Source: Bacillota bacterium
GTDB taxonomy: Bacteria > Bacillota > Sulfobacillia > UBA8153
DNA: 32,662 bases
Assembly (NCBI GenBank): GCA_007130145.1
Contig: SLSY01000115.1
Coordinates: 1-32,662 of the forward strand
Direction of reading: 5' to 3'
In this document: positions 9,030 to 17,023 of the stretch, in pieces
Numbering within the stretch: the stretch's first letter is position 1
Layout: the number at the start of each line of letters is the position of its first letter
The notes under the pieces: generated by a model
The model's database searches: none
Seen by the model: only the letters and a program-made list of their open reading frames with translations
Told to the model about the DNA's origin: nothing
Program-made: the position numbers and the translations under genes

Positions 9030-10342
9030 AACCCATTGTGGCGCTGGTGGGGCGCCCTAACGTAGGCAAGTCCGCCTTGTTCAACCGCCTTCTGTTGCGC
9101 GGGGTGGCCATTGTGGAAAACATACCTGGGGTTACGCGCGACCGCATCTATGCGGACTGTGAGTGGCAAGGACAGGAGTTCATTCTGGTCGATACGGGGG
9201 GCTTGCTTTTCGATGATCATGATGACTTCACTGATTTAATACGCAAGCAGGCACAAGAAGCCATCCAGGAAGCTGATCTGATCGTCCTGGTCGTGGATGG
9301 CCGGGCAGGGGTTACCCCCGGCGATAGAGAAATAGCCCATTGGTTGCGCCGAGCCAAGAGCCGGGTGCTGTTGGCCGTCAACAAGGGCGAGGGCGATGAT
9401 GCCCTCAACCGGTCGGTGGAGTTTTACCAGCTGGGTATGGGTGATCCCCATACCGTTTCGGCCTTGCACGGCTTGGGAACGGGTGAGTTGCTGGACGCCA
9501 TGAGCCAGGCTCTGGTGGATCTGCCCACCGAAGAAAGTGAGGAAGAGGACGAGGAACTGCGGGTGGCCGTGGTGGGAAAACCCAACGTGGGTAAATCCAC
9601 ACTGATAAACCACCTTCTCGGTGAAGAACGTCTCATTGTGAGTCCCCATGCGGGTACCACACGCGATGCCATTGACGTGCCGGTGACCATCAATGACAGA
9701 CCTGTCGTCCTTGTGGATACAGCAGGTCTGCGGAGGCAAACCCGTATCAAGGAGAAAGTGGAACGTTACAGCAGCCTTCGTTCATTGCGCGCCATTCGCC
9801 GTGCTCACGTCGTGGTGCTGGTCATCGACGGAGCCGAGGGTATGAGCAGCCAAGACCGGCGCATTGCCGGTTACATCGATGAGGCGGGAAGAGCTCTGGT
9901 TCTGGCGGTCAATAAGTGGGACTTGGTTCAAGACACAGATACGAGCCGTCATGCCTTCATCGATCACCTGCGCTGGCAGTTGGGATTTGTCGGTTACGCA
10001 CCGATAGTGTTCATATCAGCGCTAACCGGCAAAGGGATCTCCAGCCTCTTGTCCGAAGTGTTGGAAAGCGCCAGTCAGCATGAGCGCAGACTCCCTACTG
10101 CTGTACTGAATGAAGTCCTTCATGAAGCCTTTGCCATGCATCCGCCCCCCATGGACCGGGGCAAGGCAATCAAACTCTATTATGCCACGCAGGTGGGCAG
10201 TCGCCCACCGCGGATCCTGGCCTTCGTCAACGACCCCCGACGATGCCCCCAGGATTACAAACGGTATCTGGAAGGACGGCTTAGGGACGCATTTGGGTTG
10301 GAGGGTAGTCCCATCCGGCTGCACTTTCGCAGTCGCCGATGA
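9026..10342 (+). CDS. der: Ribosome biogenesis GTPase Der (EngA)
   Basis: Two tandem GTPase domains with G1 motifs GRPNVGKSALFN and GKPNVGKSTLINH, DTAG motifs, and a C-terminal KH-like domain. GTGA overlap with the upstream gene. Confidence 0.97.
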   Translation: MKPIVALVGRPNVGKSALFNRLLLRGVAIVENIPGVTRDRIYADCEWQGQEFILVDTGGLLFDDHDDFTDLIRKQAQEAIQEADLIVLVVDGRAGVTPGDREIAHWLRRAKSRVLLAVNKGEGDDALNRSVEFYQLGMGDPHTVSALHGLGTGELLDAMSQALVDLPTEESEEEDEELRVAVVGKPNVGKSTLINHLLGEERLIVSPHAGTTRDAIDVPVTINDRPVVLVDTAGLRRQTRIKEKVERYSSLRSLRAIRRAHVVVLVIDGAEGMSSQDRRIAGYIDEAGRALVLAVNKWDLVQDTDTSRHAFIDHLRWQLGFVGYAPIVFISALTGKGISSLLSEVLESASQHERRLPTAVLNEVLHEAFAMHPPPMDRGKAIKLYYATQVGSRPPRILAFVNDPRRCPQDYKRYLEGRLRDAFGLEGSPIRLHFRSRR

Positions 10343-10366
10343 ACCCCAACCCCAGATAGGAGGTTA

Positions 10367-10969
10367 ATGGTTGTGCTTTTTGGAGCCATTTTGGCCGGTT
10401 ACGTTTTGGGGGCATTGCCGTTTGGTTATTTGGCCGGACGTCTGCGGGGCATCAATATCATGGAAATCGGAAGCGGTAACATTGGCGCCACCAATGTCTT
10501 GCGCACACTCGGTCCGGTTTGGGCCGTGGTCGTTCTGCTTCTGGATGCGGGCAAGGGAGCGCTTTCAGCCTACCTAGGCTGGCATCTGTTCAGTGCCTAT
10601 CCACACTGGGGAGCGGTAGCCGGAGGTGGCGCTGCGCTTATGGGTCATACCTGGTCACTCTTTCTCGGCCTGCGAGGCGGTAAGGGAGCGGCAACCGGGG
10701 CGGGAGTGGCCTTATTTCTTGTGCCCGAAGTCACCGTGATTGCCCTTGTCATCTTCATACTCACCATTGCACTGACACGCTACGTATCATTGGGATCACT
10801 TATGGGTGCCGTGTCGGCGATGATCGGTGTTCTTATCATGCCCACAGCATCAGCTTATCAGATATTGATCCTCATCGGCGGTACCCTCATCATCTATCGC
10901 CACCGCTCAAACATCCGACGCCTGTTAGCGGGTACCGAATCCCGGCTGGGTGAGAGGGATGTGCGATGA
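10367..10969 (+). CDS. plsY: Glycerol-3-phosphate acyltransferase PlsY
   Basis: PFGYLAGRLRGINIMEIGSGNIGATNVLRTLG and GGKGAATGAGV are PlsY motifs; multi-pass membrane protein; AGGAGG RBS. Confidence 0.96.
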   Translation: MVVLFGAILAGYVLGALPFGYLAGRLRGINIMEIGSGNIGATNVLRTLGPVWAVVVLLLDAGKGALSAYLGWHLFSAYPHWGAVAGGGAALMGHTWSLFLGLRGGKGAATGAGVALFLVPEVTVIALVIFILTIALTRYVSLGSLMGAVSAMIGVLIMPTASAYQILILIGGTLIIYRHRSNIRRLLAGTESRLGERDVR

Positions 10970-11961
10970 AGGTAGCAGTGCTGGGAGCGGGAGCTTGGGG
11001 TAGTGCCCTCAGCATTCCACTGGCTGCCAACGATCACGAGGTTGTCTTATGGTGTCGCCGAGACGAGCAGAAAGAAGCACTCAACCGCGAACGACGTAAC
11101 GATGCATACCTGCCCGGTACTATCTTGAATTTTTCCTGTGCTACCACAGATCTTGGCACAGCCCTGTTGGATGCCAAGATGGTCTTCATCGCTGTTCCAT
11201 CCCAGGAAGTCCGCGGCTTATGCCAAAACGTCAAAGCACATCTGGCCCAACGAACGGTCATCGTATCCACGGCTAAGGCTCTGGACCGCAGCAGTGCTAA
11301 ACGCATGTCCGAGGTTATGGTCGAGGAGCTCTGTGTGCCGCCATCTCAGGTTACGGCACTGTCAGGACCCAACTTCGCTGTGGAGGTGGCACAAAAGCTG
11401 CCCACAGCAACGGTCGTAGCGGGAGAGAAAAGCGCCGGCCGAACGGTGCAAGAGGCTCTCATGACAGAGCATCTTCGAGTGTACACCAATTCGGATCTGG
11501 CCGGGGTGGAGCTGGGGGGAGCGCTCAAGAATGTCATGGCTTTGGCCGTAGGGATTGCCGAGGGCATGGGTCTGGGCCTCAATGCTCAGGCGGCCATCAT
11601 AACCCGCGGCCTGACCGAGCTGTCACGCTTGGGCACCCGCATGGGCGCATCCATGGCCACCTTCATGGGCTTGTCCGGCATGGGCGATCTGGTGCTCACC
11701 TGCACAGGCCGTTACAGCCGCAACCGTCAGGCGGGCATAGCCATGGGACAGGGCCAGAGTTTAGCAGAGTTTCTTGAGGAGACAAAACTTGTAGTAGAAG
11801 GCGTACATACCACGGAGGTTGCATGGCAGCTAGCCCGGGAGCTTGCAGTGGACATGCCCATCACCCAACATGTGTATCGGATTCTGTTTGAAGGTGCCTC
11901 GGTCAAAGAGAGTCTGGCCTCGCTGATGACCCGGCAAGGAAAGGACGAATGGCACCTTTAG
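10966..11961 (+). CDS. gpsA: NAD(P)H-dependent glycerol-3-phosphate dehydrogenase
   Basis: MKVAVLGAGAWGSALS Rossmann motif; SGPNFAVEVAQKLPTATVVA, ELGGALKNVMALAVGIAEGMGLGLNAQAAIITRGLTE. ATGA overlap with plsY. Confidence 0.97.
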   Translation: MKVAVLGAGAWGSALSIPLAANDHEVVLWCRRDEQKEALNRERRNDAYLPGTILNFSCATTDLGTALLDAKMVFIAVPSQEVRGLCQNVKAHLAQRTVIVSTAKALDRSSAKRMSEVMVEELCVPPSQVTALSGPNFAVEVAQKLPTATVVAGEKSAGRTVQEALMTEHLRVYTNSDLAGVELGGALKNVMALAVGIAEGMGLGLNAQAAIITRGLTELSRLGTRMGASMATFMGLSGMGDLVLTCTGRYSRNRQAGIAMGQGQSLAEFLEETKLVVEGVHTTEVAWQLARELAVDMPITQHVYRILFEGASVKESLASLMTRQGKDEWHL

Positions 11962-11963
11962 TC

Positions 11964-12530
11964 TTACGCCTCTTTCCTCCCGTCAAACCAGCCCATTTCC
12001 TTCATAAGAAGGCGAGCCTCTTGGTGTTTGACGTCCTCGGGCCGGATCAAGTCCGCGCTATGCTCATGATGGTGCTTCATCAGCGAGCGAACGCGGGCAT
12101 CAACATCAACTACCCGCCCCGAAGGCGGGATAATGCCCCGACCGAGGCAGGCCTGGTAATAACCTAGACGGTGGGTCGAGACAACGTCCCGCCACTCATC
12201 GTATAGAATGTACTGTCCGCCCTCGGTCCAGTAAAGAGTAAGAGATTGTGGAAATCCCTCGATACAGAGGGGTACGCGGTAAACGGCATGTGCGTCAGCA
12301 GGCTCATCCCGGATAGTCATCGGAGGAGAAGAGGCGGTCTCTTTCCGCTCTCTATGGGCAAACTCAACCATGTCCGACCGACACCAAATGGGCCCACAGG
12401 CCAGTTGGGCGACGGGCAGGGGGAGGAGTCCCCTCCGGTAATACACTGACGTCTTTTGGCGCGACCAACCGATCAGTTCGGCCGCCTCCTTGATGCCCAC
12501 CAGGTCTATCTTTCGCTTTCTTGCCGCCAA
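11964..12530 (-). CDS. Hypothetical protein with N-terminal MerR/excisionase-like helix-turn-helix
   Basis: DLVGIKEAAELIGWSRQKTSVYYRRGLLPLPVAQLACGPIWCRSDMVEFA resembles a HTH DNA-binding domain. TTG start with GGGGAG upstream. Ends 2 nt from the gpsA stop (convergent). Confidence 0.65.
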   Translation of the reverse strand: MAARKRKIDLVGIKEAAELIGWSRQKTSVYYRRGLLPLPVAQLACGPIWCRSDMVEFAHRERKETASSPPMTIRDEPADAHAVYRVPLCIEGFPQSLTLYWTEGGQYILYDEWRDVVSTHRLGYYQACLGRGIIPPSGRVVDVDARVRSLMKHHHEHSADLIRPEDVKHQEARLLMKEMGWFDGRKEA

Positions 12531-12703
12531 AGAACCATCTCCCCAACTCCAGGTGTGTCAACGCCTCTGGCATGAAGTCAAAGCCAACCAATGCAATCTG
12601 TCTTCGACCGAGTGCCGCTGCTGTTCCCTCTATTCTCTATGACCCATTCACATCCCTTGCATCCTCCCTGCCGGTACGGGTTGGTCCTTTATTACGAAAA
12701 GTT

Positions 12704-12734
12704 GGCATAATCCACCACGCAAGGAGCATAGCAT
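12704..12734 (+). promoter_or_regulatory. Candidate sigma-E-type sporulation promoter upstream of spoIVA
   Basis: GGCATAAT (12704-12711), 15 nt spacer, CATAGCAT (12727-12734), close to the sigma-E -35/-10 consensus. Confidence 0.45.
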
Positions 12735-12804
12735 TTGATAGCCAGTCTCTCATGACTCGCAGCCCGGACAGGGCGCAAATCATCTCATTAAGGAGGGAGA
12801 TGGG

Positions 12805-14283
12805 TTGGAAGAATTCGATCTGTTCCAAGATATAGCTGATCGTACCGGAGGCGACATTTACGTCGGCGTAGCCGGCCCGGTCCGGAGCGGAAAATCGACG
12901 TTCATTCGCAACTTTATGCAGCTTCTGGTTCTGGACAACATTGCCGATGAACATGACCGTGACCGGGCCCGGGATGCGCTGCCACAAGCTTCGGCTGGCC
13001 GTACCATCATGACGGTAGAACCCAAGTTCATACCCGATGACGGCATTGAGATTACCTTCAACGATGCCATCACTTTGCACGTGCGTCTGGTGGACTGCAC
13101 CGGTTATGTGGTGGAGGGGGCCCTGGGTTATGCGGAAGAGGATGGGCCGCGCATGGTGCGCACGCCCTGGTTTGATGAGGACATCACCTTTGAGGAAGCC
13201 GCCGAGATGGGCACGCGCAAAGTCATTACCGAGCACTCCACCATTGGTTTGGTGGTCACCACCGATGGTTCGTTTGGAGAACTCCCGCGTTCCAGCTATG
13301 CCCCGGTGGAGGAACGCGTGGTAAACGAGCTGAAAGAGCTGGGAAAACCCTTTGCCGTCGTGCTGAACACCGCAGTGCCCGATGCCGAAGAGACCATCCA
13401 GTTGGCCAGCGAGTTGGAAGTCATTCACGATGTCCCAGTCATTCCCGTCGACTGCCGCAACATGACCGAGAGTGATATCTACACGGTACTCGAGCAAATC
13501 CTCTACGAGTTCCCCGTGCGTGAACTCAATGTCACCTTGCCCCCCTGGCTGGAGGAGCTGGAGAGTCACCACTGGCTCCGCTGCCGGCTGGAAGAACTCA
13601 TTCAAGATGTCATACAGGGGGTTCGGCGCCTTAGAGATATCGATGCTGCCATCCACCGCCTGAGTGCATCGGACTTGACTGAGAATGTTATGATGCAAGC
13701 CATGGATATGGGTACAGGTGTAGCCACCATGAATATCACGACCGAACCCGGGCTCTTCTACGAAATATTGGGTGAAATCGCCCATATTGACATAGCCGAT
13801 GAGAGGGCACTGCTCATGAGCCTACGGGAGTATGTGATCGCCAAACAAGAATACGATCATCTCAATCAGGGACTTGAGGATGCGCGAGAACTAGGCTATG
13901 GTCTGGTCATTCCCCGGTTGGAAGAAATGGTTTTTGACGAACCGGAAATGATACGTCAAGGCAATCGCTACGGGGTGAAGCTCAGGGCCTCGGCCCCGTC
14001 ACTGCATATGATCCGGGCTGATGTCTTTGCTGAAGTCACGCCCATGCTCGGCAGTGAGAAGCAAGGAGAAGATTTTGCCACCTACCTCTTGGATAAGTTC
14101 GAAGATGACCCGCAGAAAATATGGGAGTCTGACATCTTCGGAAAGTCCCTCAAGGAACTGATGGAGGAAGGCATACAGACCAAACTGTTCCGGATGCCAG
14201 ACAATGCCCAAACCAAGCTGCAAGAGACCCTCACCCGCATCGTCAATGAAGGAAGCGGCGGGCTCATCTGCATCATCATTTGA
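12805..14283 (+). CDS. spoIVA: Stage IV sporulation protein A (SpoIVA)
   Basis: DLFQDIADRTGGDIYVGVAGPVRSGKSTFIRNFM Walker A region and conserved SpoIVA body. TTG start preceded by AGGAGGG. Confidence 0.97.
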   Translation: MEEFDLFQDIADRTGGDIYVGVAGPVRSGKSTFIRNFMQLLVLDNIADEHDRDRARDALPQASAGRTIMTVEPKFIPDDGIEITFNDAITLHVRLVDCTGYVVEGALGYAEEDGPRMVRTPWFDEDITFEEAAEMGTRKVITEHSTIGLVVTTDGSFGELPRSSYAPVEERVVNELKELGKPFAVVLNTAVPDAEETIQLASELEVIHDVPVIPVDCRNMTESDIYTVLEQILYEFPVRELNVTLPPWLEELESHHWLRCRLEELIQDVIQGVRRLRDIDAAIHRLSASDLTENVMMQAMDMGTGVATMNITTEPGLFYEILGEIAHIDIADERALLMSLREYVIAKQEYDHLNQGLEDARELGYGLVIPRLEEMVFDEPEMIRQGNRYGVKLRASAPSLHMIRADVFAEVTPMLGSEKQGEDFATYLLDKFEDDPQKIWESDIFGKSLKELMEEGIQTKLFRMPDNAQTKLQETLTRIVNEGSGGLICIII

Positions 14284-14300
14284 CCGTTCGATTTGAATGT

Positions 14301-14336
14301 GAGCGAGTCCTAGCCGGCTCGCTCTTATCTTTTTTT
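14301..14336 (+). terminator. Rho-independent terminator after spoIVA
   Basis: GAGCGAG (14301-14307) / CTCGCTC (14318-14324) followed by TTATCTTTTTTT. Confidence 0.8.
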
Positions 14337-14486
14337 GGAAGGAATGTTTCTCGATAGTAGAGAAGACAAGGTTACACGCACCATCCTCTTTGCCGCACCT
14401 TTCCCACCAGTCCAATACACCCCTCTACTTGTGTGAGATTTCCCCCCCGTGCTACGTAGTACTGGGTGAAAGGCCGGTGAGACTCA

Positions 14487-15035
14487 TTGACCGCAGACGA
14501 GACAAAACTCTACCAGCAATTGCGTGCCGGTTCAGAAACGGCACTGGCTCAAGTGATCGGCCACTTCGGACCGGTAGTGTATGCTCTCACCAAGAAAGTC
14601 CTTGGTCCTGCCGCTGAGGCGGACGTCGAAGAGTGCGTTAGTGAAACCTTCTGGCGGGTGTGGCAGCGCATTGACCAGTACGATCCGAATCGCTCCACAC
14701 TGCGCACATTCATCCTCATGCACGCCAAATATGCGGCACTGGACGGGCGGAGATATTCAAGGCGCTCGCGGGACAAAGACCCCTGTTTCCTTCCGCAAGC
14801 AGCGCCTCCCATGGTTGATACAGAGGAACGCCAACGCGTTCAGCATGCGTTGGACAGCTTGTCGACATTGGACAAGAAGATCATCTACTTGCGCTACTAT
14901 CTCGATCAAAGCATCAAGGTCATCGCCAAAGAGATGGAGCTGAGCGAAAGCGCGGTCGAAACCCGTTTGTGGCGAAGCAGGCAGAAGCTGCGCGTTCTCT
15001 TGGATGAATCAGAGGAAAGGGGCCTTGTCACATGA
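14487..15035 (+). CDS. ECF-type sigma-70 family RNA polymerase sigma factor
   Basis: Region 2-like EECVSETFWRVWQRIDQYDPNRSTLRTFILMHAKYAALD and region 4-like LDKKIIYLRYYLDQSIKVIAKEMELSESAVETRLWRSRQKLR. Confidence 0.85.
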   Translation: MTADETKLYQQLRAGSETALAQVIGHFGPVVYALTKKVLGPAAEADVEECVSETFWRVWQRIDQYDPNRSTLRTFILMHAKYAALDGRRYSRRSRDKDPCFLPQAAPPMVDTEERQRVQHALDSLSTLDKKIIYLRYYLDQSIKVIAKEMELSESAVETRLWRSRQKLRVLLDESEERGLVT

Positions 15036-16417
15036 AAAAGGATAGCATCCGCCAGACCCTAGAAAGCCTCGGGATACCCGATGACTTACCGGACGTCGTC
15101 CTGGAACCATCGACAGAGTGGTCGAGAGCGCGGGCCCGGCGGATTGAGAACATGACCCGAAAAAGGGCCCGCAAAGGACTGTCAGTAGCAAACCGAACCA
15201 AAGTGCTGACGCTGGCGATCTTTTTGGTGTTCTTAGCGGTGGTAGGCTATGGGGCGGCCAGTGCGGGTTGGCAGCAAATTCTCACCTACATCCCGGGATT
15301 CGGAATCCGTCCAATGGAAGAAGAAGCCCGAGTCCTGGCCCAACCGCTATCGGTGGAGGAAGATGGTTGGCTCCTCCAAGTGAGCGGTGTGCACGCCACC
15401 GCCGCAAACACCACAGTGAATTTGCGCATGCGGCCTCCGGAGGGCCACCGATTGGCACCCAACGACAAGAGAGTCTCCGATCGTCTGGTGCACCGCCCCA
15501 CACTGATGGTTGAAGGCATGACGCTTGAGCCCAACTCCTTGAGCATGGCCTTCGGCCAGGAATGGGTGGCGCGCATAGACTTTCCGCCTCTTCCATCCGA
15601 TGCATACACGGTACAGCTGACCATACCCGAAGAACTGGGACGCCACTGGAACGTCGAGATGGCCCTGGAAGTCGCTAAGGCGGAGGACGTGTTCTGGCAC
15701 TCCCACATGTTAGCAGACATCCCCGTAGCCGTGGGAACACTGGTGACCGACCAGGAGGTTGTGGTGACAGTGCAAGTGCGGTTGAGCGATACGCCCGCCC
15801 TCACCCAGTTGGGGTTTTCATCTTTGGGCTTTAGCGAATGCCGCCAAGAAAACATGAGCAATCCACCTGATGTCCACCCTTCTGTTGAGCGCCGTGAGCT
15901 AGCATTGCCGGTGCGCCTGCTCGTCGGAGAAGAGCGCATCGTTCCACGTTGGTGCGAAGGCTACGTCCAGGGAGACGTCCGCTACCTGGAATATCGCTTC
16001 GCCCTTGATGGCGAGGCGGCGGTCGAACTGGTGTTGGAGGTTCCCGCGCTGGTCATGGTCGAACCCCTATCCACCCAATTCATCGTGCCGGTAGCCGCCA
16101 GCGGAAGCATACAGCTGGACAAGAGCGTTTCCTGGGGAGACCACACGCTCATCCTCACCCATAGTGAAAGAAGGGAAAAGAGCGTTAGAATATACCTTGA
16201 ACAGCCTGACGACGCCGCCTATCCTCTGGTAGAACTGGATATTAAGACCCTCTCTCCCCCGGAGGTGACCGGCAGCTCCTATACGACCGATCGCGAAACA
16301 GGGAGAGTCATGTTCCTGGAATTGCCCATTGATGACCCGGTGCAGGAAGTAAGGCTCCAGTTATCTCGTCCCCACTGGTTAGTGGAAGAAAGATACCGCA
16401 TCGAACTGGCACGGTGA
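15032..16417 (+). CDS. Single-pass membrane protein, putative anti-sigma factor with large extracytoplasmic domain
   Basis: ATGA overlap with the sigma gene; short cytoplasmic N-terminus, one TM helix (VLTLAIFLVFLAVVGYGAA), then about 370 aa of beta-rich-looking sequence. Confidence 0.65.
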   Translation: MKKDSIRQTLESLGIPDDLPDVVLEPSTEWSRARARRIENMTRKRARKGLSVANRTKVLTLAIFLVFLAVVGYGAASAGWQQILTYIPGFGIRPMEEEARVLAQPLSVEEDGWLLQVSGVHATAANTTVNLRMRPPEGHRLAPNDKRVSDRLVHRPTLMVEGMTLEPNSLSMAFGQEWVARIDFPPLPSDAYTVQLTIPEELGRHWNVEMALEVAKAEDVFWHSHMLADIPVAVGTLVTDQEVVVTVQVRLSDTPALTQLGFSSLGFSECRQENMSNPPDVHPSVERRELALPVRLLVGEERIVPRWCEGYVQGDVRYLEYRFALDGEAAVELVLEVPALVMVEPLSTQFIVPVAASGSIQLDKSVSWGDHTLILTHSERREKSVRIYLEQPDDAAYPLVELDIKTLSPPEVTGSSYTTDRETGRVMFLELPIDDPVQEVRLQLSRPHWLVEERYRIELAR

Positions 16418-16422
16418 TGAAA

Positions 16423-16455
16423 ATACGGGGGAGTGTATCTCCCCCGTATGCAGGT
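16423..16455 (+). terminator. Rho-independent terminator after the sigma/anti-sigma pair
   Basis: ATACGGGGGAG (16423-16433), loop TGTAT, CTCCCCCGTAT (16439-16449): perfect 11-bp stem, followed by GCAGGTTTTT. Confidence 0.85.
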
Positions 16456-16498
16456 TTTTCGGGTTTTCTATGTTAACGGATGGAAAGGATGAGGAAAG

Positions 16499-16870
16499 AT
16501 GATGTCAACACATCCCCGCCGCAAGATACTTTGGGCTGGCGTGGTTATGGGCATCGTTGTGCTTCTAATGATTCTCCCGGCACTGTGCCAAGAGGGAAAC
16601 CCCCTACCACTCTTGGCGGGCGTCCTGCAGTTGGAGATGTCGGGTCAAAGAATCGTGCTCATACACCACGAACGCCTACTGCTCATGCAAAAGGCCTCGG
16701 AAGACGCTTCCCCCCTTACCGACTACCTGGCTGCTGTGGGCTGGCAGTTTTCTGAGCGGCTCGGCTCAGCCCTCTTCTATACAAGGGACGAGACCGTGCT
16801 CAGCGTGCATGCGCGCCAATTCACCCGTCGCTATGTCATCTATGAGTTGGATGGTAATCTCCTCCCCTGA
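16499..16870 (+). CDS. Small secreted/exported hypothetical protein
   Basis: ATG with GAGGAAAG upstream; N-terminal positive charge plus hydrophobic stretch (ILWAGVVMGIVVLLMILPALCQ) typical of a signal peptide. No family recognised. Confidence 0.6.
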   Translation: MMSTHPRRKILWAGVVMGIVVLLMILPALCQEGNPLPLLAGVLQLEMSGQRIVLIHHERLLLMQKASEDASPLTDYLAAVGWQFSERLGSALFYTRDETVLSVHARQFTRRYVIYELDGNLLP

Positions 16871-17023
16871 AACATCCTGTGCGACAGACTTTACCATGCC
16901 TCTTCGCAGCCGGTGAAGACCGCGGATACCCGCACGCTTAGCACTAATCGTGGAACCACTTTTCCTGCCATTTCGTCCAAGGGATAGAAGGCGAACCATT
17001 ACTTCACAGGAGGAATAGCATCC

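Noticed and set aside
12637-13785. 382-aa minus-strand ORF opposite spoIVA
   Set aside because: Shadow ORF: the plus strand encodes a clear SpoIVA, and the minus translation has no recognisable motif.
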